Positions 9,403 through 18,634 of a stretch of DNA of 64,000 bases are shown here, one piece after another. This stretch comes from Steroidobacter denitrificans (lineage in GTDB: Bacteria > Pseudomonadota > Gammaproteobacteria > Steroidobacterales > Steroidobacteraceae): NCBI RefSeq assembly GCF_001579945.1, contig NZ_CP011971.1, positions 832,001 to 896,000 on the forward strand, written 5' to 3'. Below the pieces are notes generated by a model, which searched no databases, was not told where the DNA came from, and was given only the letters and a program-made list of their open reading frames with translations. The position numbers and the translations under genes are program-made. Position 1 is the first letter of the stretch. Every line of letters begins with the position of its first letter.

Positions 9403-10173
9403 ATGTCCAGGCCGACCTACTTCGACAAATATGCCACCATCGCCTTCGAGCGGGACGCACAGGGCATCCTGGTGATGCGGCTGCACTCGGACAACGGTCC
9501 GGTGGTCTACACGCCGCAGCATCATGCCGATTGGACCGGCGCCTTCTACGACGTCGGTGTCGATCGCGATAATGCCGTCGTCATCATCACCGGCACCGGC
9601 GATACTTTTATCGATGACATCGCCTGGGACAAGGACGCCGCCCGTCCGCTCCAATGGGAGGACGTCCATGCCGAGGGCAAGCGTCTGATGCGCAACCTGC
9701 TCGATATCGAGGTGCCGGTGATCGGCGCGGTGAATGGCCCGGCCACCATCCACGCCGAGCTGGCGTGTCTGTCCGATATCACGCTGGCGGCCGAGGAGGC
9801 CACCTTCCAGGACAAACCGCATATTCCCTTCCACACCGTGCCGGGCGATGGCGTGCACATCGTTTGGCAGGAGCTGCTGGGAACGAATCGCGGCCGCTAT
9901 TTCCTGCTCACCGGGCAGGTGCTCGATGCGCGCCAGGCGCTTGACTGGGGTGTGGTGAACGAGGTGCTGCCGAGGCAGCGCCTGATGCCGCGTGCCCTGG
10001 AACTGGCGCGCCAGCTCGCCGCCTTGCCGCCGCTCACACGGCGCTACGCGCGTACGGCCTTGATCCAGCGTTTAAAGCGTCTGATGGACGAAAATATCGG
10101 CTACGGCCTCGCCCTGGAGGGGTTGGCCGCCGTCGAGATGATCGCTGCCCGCAAGGAGATGGCTGCCAAATAA
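9403..10173 (+). CDS. 6-oxocamphor hydrolase-like beta-diketone hydrolase
   Basis: 256 residues, ATG at 9403 with GAGG upstream. It is a crotonase-fold protein that aligns closely, from memory, with 6-oxocamphor hydrolase of Rhodococcus, a retro-Claisen enzyme that cleaves a carbon-carbon bond of a cyclic 1,3-diketone to give a keto acid. The published catalytic residues His45, His122, His145, Asp154 and Glu244 correspond to H41, H117, H140, D149 and E239 here, and flanking text such as EVPVI.AVNGP, FQD.PH, VPGDG, NRGRYFLLTGQ.LDAR and RRYAR also matches. Ring cleavage would yield an acid for the CoA ligase upstream. The substrate could be a camphor-like bicycle or another cyclic diketone. Confidence 0.8.
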   Translation: MSRPTYFDKYATIAFERDAQGILVMRLHSDNGPVVYTPQHHADWTGAFYDVGVDRDNAVVIITGTGDTFIDDIAWDKDAARPLQWEDVHAEGKRLMRNLLDIEVPVIGAVNGPATIHAELACLSDITLAAEEATFQDKPHIPFHTVPGDGVHIVWQELLGTNRGRYFLLTGQVLDARQALDWGVVNEVLPRQRLMPRALELARQLAALPPLTRRYARTALIQRLKRLMDENIGYGLALEGLAAVEMIAARKEMAAK

Positions 10174-10279
10174 GCCGTTTCTTGTCGACTGCCAGAAGTA
10201 TCCGGTATGTCGTCCTGTGCGTTCGTGCAAGTCGTGACGTAGGGCTACAGGCGGCGGCCAAGCCCATCATGCCTGACCG

Positions 10280-12028
10280 TCATGCCTCGATCGAATCGCG
10301 TGCCGCCGCGCGGTGTTCTGCGAGGATCTCCCGGGTCACACCGACTCGATCGATTTTGTCGCTAGGCGTGCGCGGCAGCGCTTCAGGACGAAAATAGAAC
10401 GCTTGCGGCACCTTGTAAGCAGCCAGAAGTTTTTCGGTATGGGCGCGTAGTTCGTCGGCGTCTAGGACGTGGCCGGGCTGGGGAACCACTACGGCTATCG
10501 GCACTTCGCCCAAGCGGCTATCAGGAAGACCGATCGCCAGAACTTCCCGCACGCCCGGGTGTTCCACCAGCGCGCGTTCCACCTCGGCACAATAGATGTT
10601 TTCACCGCCGCTGATGATCATCAACTTCTTGCGGTCGGTGATGTAAAGATATCCCTGATCGTCGAACCTGCCGATATCCCCGGTGTGCATCCAACCGTGC
10701 TTGAACGTCGCCGCCGAGTCGGCCGGCAGTCCGAAATAGCCGCTCATCAACAGAGCGCCGCGGACCACGATCTCGCCTTGGGCGCCGGCGGGTAGATCCC
10801 GGCCATCCTCGTCGATCACCTTGACGTCGGCGATCGGCAGTATTTTTCCCACCGACTCGGGTCGCGCGAAAAAATCCTCACCGCTGACGCTGCAGACGGA
10901 ACCATTGGTTTCCGTCATGCCATAACCGGTAGCGAAAACCACATGCGGCAACACCTTATGAACATCGCGCAGGAGATTGGGCGGAAAGAAGGCACCGCCG
11001 GTTCCCACCACGGCCAGGGAGGACAGGTCGTGTTTGTGAAAGTCGGGTGAGCGCAGTAGATCCCAAAGCATCGAGGGCACCGCGGATATGGATTGGACAC
11101 CCTCGGCGCCGATCAGCCGCAAGGCATCTTCGGGATTCCAGCGATTCAGGATGACCAGCTTGCCGCCGGACGACAAGGCGGCGAGCACGCCATTGTGGCA
11201 ACCGGAGACATGAAACATGGGCGCAACTATCAGGGATACCGCTTGGCGAGTCGCGAATGCGGTTGCGGCTTCCGGACCTGCCAGCGCCTGAAACTTGGCG
11301 AACGACAGCGCGGCGCCGAACGTGGTGCCGCTCAGGCCTGCCAATACGCTGCGCTGGGTGAGCATGACGCCCTTGGCGAAACCCGTCGTTCCGCTGGTGA
11401 ACATCATCAGTGCGATGTCCGCGCCATCCACGGGTGCGCAACTGAGGCGTCCCGCCGACTCCCATCCGCGGATCAGCTCATCGAAGGAACTGTCCTTTGA
11501 GGAACGCAGCTGCTGCGCATCGTCGGTCAGCACGATCCTTGCCAATCGCTGACTGGCGCCATCGGCTGCCTGCAGGCGCTGGGCCCGCTTGGCATCGGCG
11601 ATGATCAGGCTGCAATCGGTGTCGCCGATCGCACGATCCAGTTCCGTGGGTGCGCCGCGGCTGTTGACCAGGACGGCGACGGCACCCGCTGCGGTGACGG
11701 CGAGGAAGGCGATGATCCACTCGGTGGAGTTTTGCATCACGATCGCGACCCGCTGACCCTTGTGTACCCCGAACCGCCGCGTCAAGGCTTGGGCGAGCTG
11801 CTGTGCCTTCTTGAAGACTTCCTCGAAGGTGTGATGTTGGTCGTTCTCGACCGTGAATACGCGTTGCGCGAAGCGCTCGGCCTGCCGATAGAGTTCGGGC
11901 AGCGTTTGCGGACAGTTCCCAAAGATTCTGCAGGGCGTCCCGTCGATCTCGATGGTCGTCATTTCGAAGGGAGCGCCGGGAGCGGTCAATGCCGCCCTGA
12001 TCGCGTCGTTGTCGACCTGTTTAGTCAT
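10280..12028 (-). CDS. AMP-dependent acyl-CoA ligase
   Basis: 582 residues from the ATG at 12028, which has GAGAGG upstream; a longer start 17 codons earlier is unsupported. The adenylation signature MFTSGTTGFAKGVMLT, the YGMTETNG motif, the TGD/DRKKLMIISGGENIY hinge block, and a C-terminal ALPRTPSDKIDR segment with the expected catalytic lysine are all present. It should activate a carboxylic acid as its CoA thioester. It follows the LysR-type regulator on the same strand with a 47-base gap, so the two may share a transcript. It converges on the 6-oxocamphor-hydrolase-like gene, about 100 bases away. The acid substrate cannot be read from sequence. Confidence 0.9.
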   Translation of the reverse strand: MTKQVDNDAIRAALTAPGAPFEMTTIEIDGTPCRIFGNCPQTLPELYRQAERFAQRVFTVENDQHHTFEEVFKKAQQLAQALTRRFGVHKGQRVAIVMQNSTEWIIAFLAVTAAGAVAVLVNSRGAPTELDRAIGDTDCSLIIADAKRAQRLQAADGASQRLARIVLTDDAQQLRSSKDSSFDELIRGWESAGRLSCAPVDGADIALMMFTSGTTGFAKGVMLTQRSVLAGLSGTTFGAALSFAKFQALAGPEAATAFATRQAVSLIVAPMFHVSGCHNGVLAALSSGGKLVILNRWNPEDALRLIGAEGVQSISAVPSMLWDLLRSPDFHKHDLSSLAVVGTGGAFFPPNLLRDVHKVLPHVVFATGYGMTETNGSVCSVSGEDFFARPESVGKILPIADVKVIDEDGRDLPAGAQGEIVVRGALLMSGYFGLPADSAATFKHGWMHTGDIGRFDDQGYLYITDRKKLMIISGGENIYCAEVERALVEHPGVREVLAIGLPDSRLGEVPIAVVVPQPGHVLDADELRAHTEKLLAAYKVPQAFYFRPEALPRTPSDKIDRVGVTREILAEHRAAARDSIEA

Positions 12029-12075
12029 TCGGAAAAGCCTCTCATGGGTCGATGGGATCCGGAACTCGACGATTC

Positions 12076-13008
12076 TCAAACGACGGACGTCGAAAGAGGG
12101 TGGGTCTCGAGATATTCAAGAAGAAAGTCGTTGAATGCCCGCACGCGGCGAGGCAGCTCGCGCGTGCCTGGCCGGATGATGTACACATAGGATGCGAGCG
12201 TGTGATACTGGGGCAGGACAATGACCAGGCGGCCTCTCGCCAGGTCCTTGTCGACCAGGAAGGTAGGGATGACACCGATTCCAGCCCCGGCACGGACAGC
12301 TTCCCGCACAAAAAAAATATCGTCGCAACATATAGGGCCCTGCGGCCGAAAAGTCGCTGAGCCTCTCTTGCTTTCCAGCCGGATGGAGGGCAGGCCGCGT
12401 TGCATGACCCATTTGTGGCCGGCCAGGTCGGCCGCCTGCCGCGGTACGCCGCTGGCCTGGAGATACTCCGGGGAAGCCATAAGTCTGGCGTGGATGGGGC
12501 AGGCCGGCCGTGCAATGAGCGATGAATCCTTCATTCGTTCGGGCCCCGCACGCAGGGCGACATCGAAGCCCTCTATTGCGAAGTCCATGGGCTGACTGTT
12601 TAGATAGAGATCGCAGTGCACGCGCGGATAGCGCTGGGTGAACTGCGTGACCGCATCGGCGAGGAAGGCGGTACCGAAGTAGTTCGGCGCCGAGATACGC
12701 AGTTCGCCGGTCGGCTCGCCGAACTGGTCCGGAGACTCAACGGCTGCTTCCTCCAGAGAAGCGATCAAGGTGGCGACACGCTTGTGAAGCGCAGCGCCTG
12801 CCGGGCTGAGCACGACCCGTCGCGTGGTACGGTGCAGAAGCGGCACACCCATGGCCGCTTCGAGTTCCGAGACGCGTCGGCTCACGGACCATTTCGGCAG
12901 ATTCAGCTTTCTGGCCGCCGCCGAGAAGCTTGCCGCATCCGCCACGGCAACGAACATGCGTAAAGCATTGAAGTCGATTCCTGCTCCTTGAGTTTTCTTG
13001 GTATCCAT
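12076..13008 (-). CDS. LysR-type transcriptional regulator
   Basis: 310 residues, with the start placed at the ATG at 13008 because the helix-turn-helix domain begins right after it (FNALRMFVAVADAASFSAAARKLNL, residues about 11-36). An extended upstream frame has no ribosome site. The rest is the usual LysR periplasmic-binding-like effector domain. The linker ESPDQFGEPTGELRISAP and the RAGPERMKDSSLIAR region are typical of the subgroup that includes DsdC/PecT-like regulators. It is divergent from the double hot-dog dehydratase gene at 13221, the standard arrangement for a LysR regulator and its target, and it also precedes a CoA ligase. The inducer is unknown. Confidence 0.9.
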   Translation of the reverse strand: MDTKKTQGAGIDFNALRMFVAVADAASFSAAARKLNLPKWSVSRRVSELEAAMGVPLLHRTTRRVVLSPAGAALHKRVATLIASLEEAAVESPDQFGEPTGELRISAPNYFGTAFLADAVTQFTQRYPRVHCDLYLNSQPMDFAIEGFDVALRAGPERMKDSSLIARPACPIHARLMASPEYLQASGVPRQAADLAGHKWVMQRGLPSIRLESKRGSATFRPQGPICCDDIFFVREAVRAGAGIGVIPTFLVDKDLARGRLVIVLPQYHTLASYVYIIRPGTRELPRRVRAFNDFLLEYLETHPLSTSVV

Positions 13009-13220
13009 CGCGGCGTTGATTTGAGATATCGCTTGCAGCGCAGAACCCACGAGGAGGGCGCCTGAGGGCATTCTGGAGCACAGGAGCAGCCCAGGCAAGG
13101 CGTTCGGATGCGTGGTCGGACTCCGGCTGCCGCGATAAATAGTCTGTTTGGCCGATGAGTCGTCAGCCCGCAGCAACGACAGTGGTATATTTCGACGCCC
13201 TGATGCTGGAGGAGTTGCAG

Positions 13221-14498
13221 ATGAGTGGCGAGGAGACGGTTTCCGCAGAAGGCAGGATCACCGCGGAGGATATCGAGCGGGCGCAGGCGCAGATCGGGAT
13301 ACCGCAGTATGAGCGCAACCCGGTATTCAATCGGGTAGCGGGCAGCGACACCATCAGTCACTTTGCCTTCGGGATCGGCGACGACAATCCTCTCTGGCAC
13401 GATCCGGACTATGGCCGCACGACGCGCTGGCGCGGTCAAATAGCATCGCCGTTGTACGCTACCACCGTCGGCCTGGACGATACGCCTCGCCCGACTCCCG
13501 AACTCAAGAAGCTTTTTCGCGGCTTGTTTCGCGGTGTCGGCAAATACTACTCCGGCGCAACCTGGGAATGGTACCGGCCGATCCGCCCTGGCGAGGTGAT
13601 CTATCGGGAGTACACCACCTCCGATGTACAGGTAAAGGAGAACTCGAGTTTCAGCGGCGGATTGACCGTTATCGACAGTTACCGGTACTTCTATGTGAAC
13701 GCCAACGGCGAACCGGTGGCGACGCATGAGTTGAGCTTCGTCAACGCCGAACGCCAGGCATCGAAGAAGCAGGGACGCAACAAGGACATCCAGCGGGCAC
13801 GTTACACGCCCGAAGACATCGAGCGGATCGATGCGCTCTACGCGGCCGAGGAAGTTCGCGGTAGCAACAAGCGCTATTGGGAAGATGTGCAGGTCGGCGA
13901 TGAACTTGCTCCGGTGGTGAAGGGACCGCTGCGCGTGACCGATGTCGTGGGTTTCCATATCGGCTGGGGATTCGGCCAGATGTATGGAGCCGGGCCGTTG
14001 CGCTATGGCTGGAAACAACGGCGGCGAACACCGGCGTTCTACACCACGGATGAGTTCGGCGTGCCGGATATCGTGCAGCGGCTGCACTGGGATCCGGCGC
14101 GAGCCCGGGAACTCGGGCTGCCGGCACCCTATGACTATGGCACGATGCGCACCAACTGGCTGGGGCATCTGCTGACGAACTGGATGGGGGATGACGGCTG
14201 GCTGGTGCGTCTCAAGACCGAGATGCGCTCCTTCAATTTTGTCGGCGACACCACGATCTGCTCGGGCGTGGTACGGGCCAAGTCCATCGAGGGTCCGCGC
14301 CGCCTCGTGGAAATCGAGGTTCGGACGACCAATCAGCGCGGCGAGGTCACAAGTCCGGGTACGGCTACCGTGCTGCTGCCCTCACGCGAAGCGGGGGCCG
14401 TCGCTTTGCCCGCACCGCCCGAGGCGCTGATCGCGCGTGGCGCGAACATGATGGCCGAAGCTGCGGATCGCGGCAGGGGTGGCGAGAGCAGCCGTTAG
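13221..14498 (+). CDS. FAS1-like/MaoC double hot-dog dehydratase
   Basis: 425 residues from the ATG at 13221, chosen because GGAGGAG lies 6 bases upstream; in-frame starts at 13155 and 13203 lack this. The N-terminal half matches the MaoC-like N-terminal (FAS1-type dehydratase) domain: VFNRVAGSDTISHFAFGIGDDNPLWHDP with the DDNPLW segment. The second half has a hot-dog-like core with GDDGWLVRLKTEMRSFNFVGDT. Such proteins hydrate enoyl-CoA or act as acyl dehydratases in bulky-substrate beta-oxidation. Note that the canonical MaoC D...H catalytic pair cannot be placed with certainty. It is probably controlled by the divergent LysR regulator. Confidence 0.75.
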   Translation: MSGEETVSAEGRITAEDIERAQAQIGIPQYERNPVFNRVAGSDTISHFAFGIGDDNPLWHDPDYGRTTRWRGQIASPLYATTVGLDDTPRPTPELKKLFRGLFRGVGKYYSGATWEWYRPIRPGEVIYREYTTSDVQVKENSSFSGGLTVIDSYRYFYVNANGEPVATHELSFVNAERQASKKQGRNKDIQRARYTPEDIERIDALYAAEEVRGSNKRYWEDVQVGDELAPVVKGPLRVTDVVGFHIGWGFGQMYGAGPLRYGWKQRRRTPAFYTTDEFGVPDIVQRLHWDPARARELGLPAPYDYGTMRTNWLGHLLTNWMGDDGWLVRLKTEMRSFNFVGDTTICSGVVRAKSIEGPRRLVEIEVRTTNQRGEVTSPGTATVLLPSREAGAVALPAPPEALIARGANMMAEAADRGRGGESSR

Positions 14499-15052
14499 GG
14501 CGCAGTGACCGGCCAAGGCGCTCTGCGAGGTTTCCATAAGGCAACATGAAGGCAACATGCTTCCATCTCATAAGGAGCGTACGGCGTGCCGGCAGTGCCG
14601 ATGCGGCCGAAGGTATCAAGGCGTTCCTGGAAAAGCGCAAGCCTGTTTCCGTGGGGGTCAATCAGGCGCTGGTGCATGTGAAATTTCACATATTCCATTC
14701 ATGCCTCGCTCAGCCGTCCTGATCGGCTGGAAGCATTGCCGCCGTCAGCTGGACATCAGGGATTGAGACGGCTATTTTAAAGCGTTTACCCATGACGACG
14801 CTCAATGCCGGTACGGGGTAAACACGTTGGGCGGGGATCCGCGTGCCGGTACCGGGAAGCGTTCGAACAAACAGCGATCCGCTCCGGTGTCGGCGCATGC
14901 CGTACGGTCCTACTACAGTTCATCACTGTCGTGCATCCTGGATGCGGCAGCCACGCGAGCTCGTTCATGAAACGCAGCCGTATGGCTGTGCCTGTGTGTG
15001 CTGTTCGGCCTGGTGACTTGAACCCGCAATCCATTGCAAGAGAAATCCCTCC
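14499..15052. other. Intergenic region without a supported gene
   Basis: About 550 bases upstream of pccB. Short open frames on both strands have no recognisable content. The only clear structure is the palindrome at 14676-14691. The region presumably holds the pccBA promoter, but I cannot assign a convincing -35/-10 pair. Confidence 0.5.
14676..14691. promoter_or_regulatory. Perfect 16-bp palindrome upstream of pccB
   Basis: ATGTGAAATTTCACAT is a perfect palindrome about 360 bases before pccB. It resembles a CRP/FNR-type site in half-site sequence (TGTGA/TCACA), but the spacer is 4 bases, where the CRP consensus has 6. It is a plausible operator for a dimeric regulator; the regulator is not identified. 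Confidence 0.35.
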
Positions 15053-16585
15053 ATGTACGACATCATCGAACAGCTCGAGGAGAAACGCGCTGCGGCACGT
15101 TTGGGCGGCGGCACCAAGCGTATCGATGCCCAGCATGCCAAGGGCAAACTCACCGCACGCGAGCGTCTGGAGCTGCTGCTGGACCCCGGCACGTTCGAGG
15201 AATGGGACATGTTCGTCGAGCATCGCTGTGCGGAGTTCGGCATGGCCGACAACAAGATTCCGGGCGACGGGGTGGTGACCGGCTACGGGATGATCAATGG
15301 CCGACTTGCATTCGTCTTCAGCCAGGATTTCACCGTTTTCGGCGGTGCGCTCTCGGAAGCGCACGCGGAGAAGATTTGCAAGGTCATGGATCAGGCCATG
15401 AAGGTCGGGGCGCCGGTGATCGGCCTCAACGATTCAGGCGGCGCGCGCATCCAGGAGGGGGTGGCCTCGCTGGGCGGCTATGCGGAGGTCTTCCAGCGCA
15501 ATGCGCTGGCCTCGGGCGTCATTCCGCAAATCAGCCTGATCATGGGCCCTTGTGCCGGCGGCGCGGTGTATTCCCCGGCGATGACCGACTTCATTTTCAT
15601 GGTGAAGGACTCGAGCTACATGTTCGTGACCGGGCCGGAAGTGGTGAAGACGGTGACGCACGAGGAGGTCACCTCCGAGGAGTTGGGCGGCGCCGGTACT
15701 CACAGCACCCGAAGCGGCGTTGCGGATCTGGCATTCGAGAACGACGTCGAAGCGATCCTCATGCTGAGGCGTTTTTTCAACTACCTGCCGCTCAACAACC
15801 GGGATAAACCTTCGGTGCGTCCGGGCAGCGATCAGCGCGACCGGGTGGACATGAGTCTGGATACGCTCATGCCCGATAATCCGAACAAGCCCTACGATAT
15901 GAAGGAGCTGATCCTGAAAGTCGTCGATGACGGCGACTTCTTCGAGTTGCAGCCCACCTTTGCTGCGAACATCGTCATCGGCTTCGCGCGCATGGAGGGT
16001 GCGACGGTGGGCGTGGTGGCGAACAATCCGATGGTGCTGGCCGGCTGCCTGGACATCAAGAGCAGCATCAAGGCGGCACGCTTCGTGCGTTTCTGCGATG
16101 CCTTCAATATTCCGGTGATCACCTTCGTCGATGTGCCCGGCTTCCTGCCGGGTACCGCTCAGGAATACGGCGGCATCATCAAGCACGGCGCCAAACTGCT
16201 CTACGCCTATGCCGAGTGCACGGTGCCGAAGGTCACGGTCATTACGCGCAAAGCCTATGGCGGGGCGTATGATGTGATGAGCTCCAAGCATCTGCGCGGT
16301 GACGTCAACTTCGCCTGGCCGAGCGCCGAGATCGCAGTGATGGGCGCCAAGGGAGCGGTCGAGATCATTTTCCGCGATTATAAGGGCGATCCGGCCAAAC
16401 TGGCCGCCCGCGAAGCCGAGTACAAGGCACGCTTTGCCAATCCCTTTGTCGCCGGCGCGCGCGGCTACATCGACGATGTGATCCAGCCGCATGAGACGCG
16501 CAAGCGCATCTGCCGCAGCCTTGCGATGCTCAAGGACAAGAAACTCGAGAACCCCTGGCGCAAGCACGGAAACATTCCACTCTGA
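15053..16585 (+). CDS. pccB: Propionyl-CoA carboxylase beta subunit
   Basis: 510 residues, the usual length of PccB-type carboxyltransferase subunits. It begins with the family pattern [21 protein letters not shown] near residues 18-38, followed by [20 protein letters not shown] and [16 protein letters not shown], the acyl-CoA and oxyanion segments of the N-terminal crotonase-like domain. The C-terminal domain has [21 protein letters not shown] and [14 protein letters not shown], which bind carboxybiotin. The enzyme transfers carboxyl from biotin to propionyl-CoA to make methylmalonyl-CoA, and it pairs with the alpha subunit gene 21 bases downstream. Odd-chain or methyl-branched products of sterol or terpenoid breakdown would feed it. 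A broader acyl-CoA range (acetyl, butyryl) is possible. Confidence 0.92.
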   Translation: MYDIIEQLEEKRAAARLGGGTKRIDAQHAKGKLTARERLELLLDPGTFEEWDMFVEHRCAEFGMADNKIPGDGVVTGYGMINGRLAFVFSQDFTVFGGALSEAHAEKICKVMDQAMKVGAPVIGLNDSGGARIQEGVASLGGYAEVFQRNALASGVIPQISLIMGPCAGGAVYSPAMTDFIFMVKDSSYMFVTGPEVVKTVTHEEVTSEELGGAGTHSTRSGVADLAFENDVEAILMLRRFFNYLPLNNRDKPSVRPGSDQRDRVDMSLDTLMPDNPNKPYDMKELILKVVDDGDFFELQPTFAANIVIGFARMEGATVGVVANNPMVLAGCLDIKSSIKAARFVRFCDAFNIPVITFVDVPGFLPGTAQEYGGIIKHGAKLLYAYAECTVPKVTVITRKAYGGAYDVMSSKHLRGDVNFAWPSAEIAVMGAKGAVEIIFRDYKGDPAKLAAREAEYKARFANPFVAGARGYIDDVIQPHETRKRICRSLAMLKDKKLENPWRKHGNIPL

Positions 16586-16606
16586 CAGGGGTACGGAGAA
16601 GACTCG

Positions 16607-18634
16607 ATGTTCAAGAAGATTCTTATCGCCAATCGGGGCGAGATCGCCTGCCGCGTCATCAAAACGGCGCGCCGCATGGGCATACGGACCGTGGCTGTTT
16701 ATTCCGAGGCCGACGCCGACGCGCTGCATGTGTCGCTCGCCGACGAAGCCGTTCTGCTCGGCCCGCCGCCGAGCCGCGAGAGCTATCTCGCGGCCGACAA
16801 GATCATTGCAGCATGCAGGGCGACCGGCGCTGAGGCGGTACACCCGGGCTACGGCTTTTTGTCCGAGAACGAGGGCTTTGCCAGGCAGGTCGAGGCCGAG
16901 GGTATCGTCTTCATCGGACCCAAGCACGCGAGCATCGCGGCGATGGGCGATAAGATCGCCTCCAAGAAGCTGGCTCAACAGGCCGGCGTCAACACCATTC
17001 CCGGTTGGAACGACGCGATCGAGTCCGCCGAGGCGGCAGTGAGCATCGCTGGCAAGATCGGCTATCCGGTGATGATCAAAGCCAGCGCCGGCGGCGGCGG
17101 CAAGGGCCTGCGCGTCGCCTGGAACGATGCGGAAGCCTTCGACGGTTTTACCTCCTGCCGTAACGAGGCCAGGGTGAGCTTCGGTGATGAGCGGGTCTTC
17201 ATCGAGAAGTTCGTCGAGCAGCCGCGCCACATCGAGATCCAGGTGCTGGGCGATGCGCACGGCAATGTGGTCTACCTCAACGAGCGCGAGTGTTCGATCC
17301 AGCGCCGGCACCAGAAAGTCATCGAGGAGGCGCCGTCGCCTTTCATCAGCGAGCAGACCCGCAAGGCAATGGGCGAGCAGGCGGTGGCGCTGGCCAGGGC
17401 AGTCGCATATCAGAGCGCCGGGACGGTCGAGTTCGTGGTCGGCAAGGACCAGGGTTTTTATTTCCTGGAGATGAACACACGGCTGCAGGTCGAGCATCCG
17501 GTCACCGAGTGCATTACCGGCATCGATCTTGTGGAGCAGATGATCCGCATCGCCGCGGGCGAGAAGCTGGCATTCACGCAAGCCGGCATTCCGCGCCGCG
17601 GCTGGGCGATAGAGTGTCGCATCAACGCCGAGGATCCTTTTCGTAATTTTCTGCCCAGCACCGGACGGCTCGCCCGGTATCTGCCGCCGGCGACCACGAT
17701 GGAAGCCGCGGCGCCGGTGCCCGAAGGCGGCGGTGTGCGCGTCGATACCGGTGTCTATGAAGGCGGCGAGATCCCGATGTATTACGACTCGATGATCGCC
17801 AAGCTCATCGTCCATGGGTCCGACCGCGATGAGGCGATACAGCGCATGCGCGAGGCCTTGAACGGCTTCGTGATTCGCGGCGTCGCCAGCAATATCGCCT
17901 TTCAGGCCGCGCTGCTGGCGCATCCGCGGTTCATTGCCGGTGACTTCGATACCGGATTTGTAGCGCAGCACTACGGCGGCGGTTTCAAGGCCGAGGATGT
18001 GGCGCACGATGACCCTGACTTCCTGGTCGCACTGGCTGCGGCCACCTATCGCCGCTACCGCGAGCGCGCGACGCGTATCAACGGTCAGTTGCCCGGCTAC
18101 GAGATGCGTATCGGCGAGGATTTCGTGGTCGCCATCAAGCACGAGGGCGGCGCGCATGAGGATGTGCCGGTGCGCGTGCGCGTCGAGGGCGCGACCCTGG
18201 TCGAGGTGCGCGGCAAGACTTATGCGATCACGCAGGAGTGGAATTTCGGCAGCATTCGCACCAGCGGCAGCTGCAACGGCCGGCCATTCACCGCACAGAT
18301 CGAGCGCAACGGCCTGTGGTCCCATGTCACGCACAACGGCTGCCGCATCGAAGTGCTGGTGATGTCGGCGCGCGCCAGCGAACTGTTGCGCGTCATGCCC
18401 TTCAAGACACCGCCGGATATGAGCGGTTTTCTGCTCAGCCCGATGCCGGGTCTGCTGGTGGAAGTCGCGGTTGAGCCGGGCCAGACGGTACGGGCCGGAG
18501 AGCGCCTGGCGGTGGTCGAGGCGATGAAGATGGAGAATGTTCTCGTTGCCGGCCGTGACGGCAGGATCAAGGAGATCCTGGCCAGCGAGGGCGCCAGTCT
18601 GACCGTGGATCAACCCATCCTGAGTTTCGAGTGA
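16607..18634 (+). CDS. pccA: Propionyl-CoA carboxylase alpha (biotin) subunit
   Basis: 675 residues. The biotin carboxylase domain begins at the first residue (FKKILIANRGEIACRVIK), has the glycine-rich ATP loop KASAGGGGKGLRV near 153-165 and the EMNTRLQVEHPVTE motif near 287-300. A middle linker domain follows, and the C-terminal biotinyl domain carries EAMKMEN with the biotinylated lysine at residue 641. It carboxylates biotin using ATP and bicarbonate. Length and architecture match alphaproteobacterial and mitochondrial PccA, not the shorter AccC. The stop overlaps the GTG start of the following MFS gene, so pccB, pccA and the transporter form one operon. Confidence 0.93.
   Translation: MFKKILIANRGEIACRVIKTARRMGIRTVAVYSEADADALHVSLADEAVLLGPPPSRESYLAADKIIAACRATGAEAVHPGYGFLSENEGFARQVEAEGIVFIGPKHASIAAMGDKIASKKLAQQAGVNTIPGWNDAIESAEAAVSIAGKIGYPVMIKASAGGGGKGLRVAWNDAEAFDGFTSCRNEARVSFGDERVFIEKFVEQPRHIEIQVLGDAHGNVVYLNERECSIQRRHQKVIEEAPSPFISEQTRKAMGEQAVALARAVAYQSAGTVEFVVGKDQGFYFLEMNTRLQVEHPVTECITGIDLVEQMIRIAAGEKLAFTQAGIPRRGWAIECRINAEDPFRNFLPSTGRLARYLPPATTMEAAAPVPEGGGVRVDTGVYEGGEIPMYYDSMIAKLIVHGSDRDEAIQRMREALNGFVIRGVASNIAFQAALLAHPRFIAGDFDTGFVAQHYGGGFKAEDVAHDDPDFLVALAAATYRRYRERATRINGQLPGYEMRIGEDFVVAIKHEGGAHEDVPVRVRVEGATLVEVRGKTYAITQEWNFGSIRTSGSCNGRPFTAQIERNGLWSHVTHNGCRIEVLVMSARASELLRVMPFKTPPDMSGFLLSPMPGLLVEVAVEPGQTVRAGERLAVVEAMKMENVLVAGRDGRIKEILASEGASLTVDQPILSFE

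Noticed and set aside
14676-14691. CRP binding site
   Set aside because: Half-sites resemble TGTGA/TCACA but the spacer is 4 bases rather than 6, so it is listed only as a palindrome.
14786-15364. A minus-strand gene upstream of pccB
   Set aside because: It overlaps the 5' part of pccB and has no homology or ribosome site.
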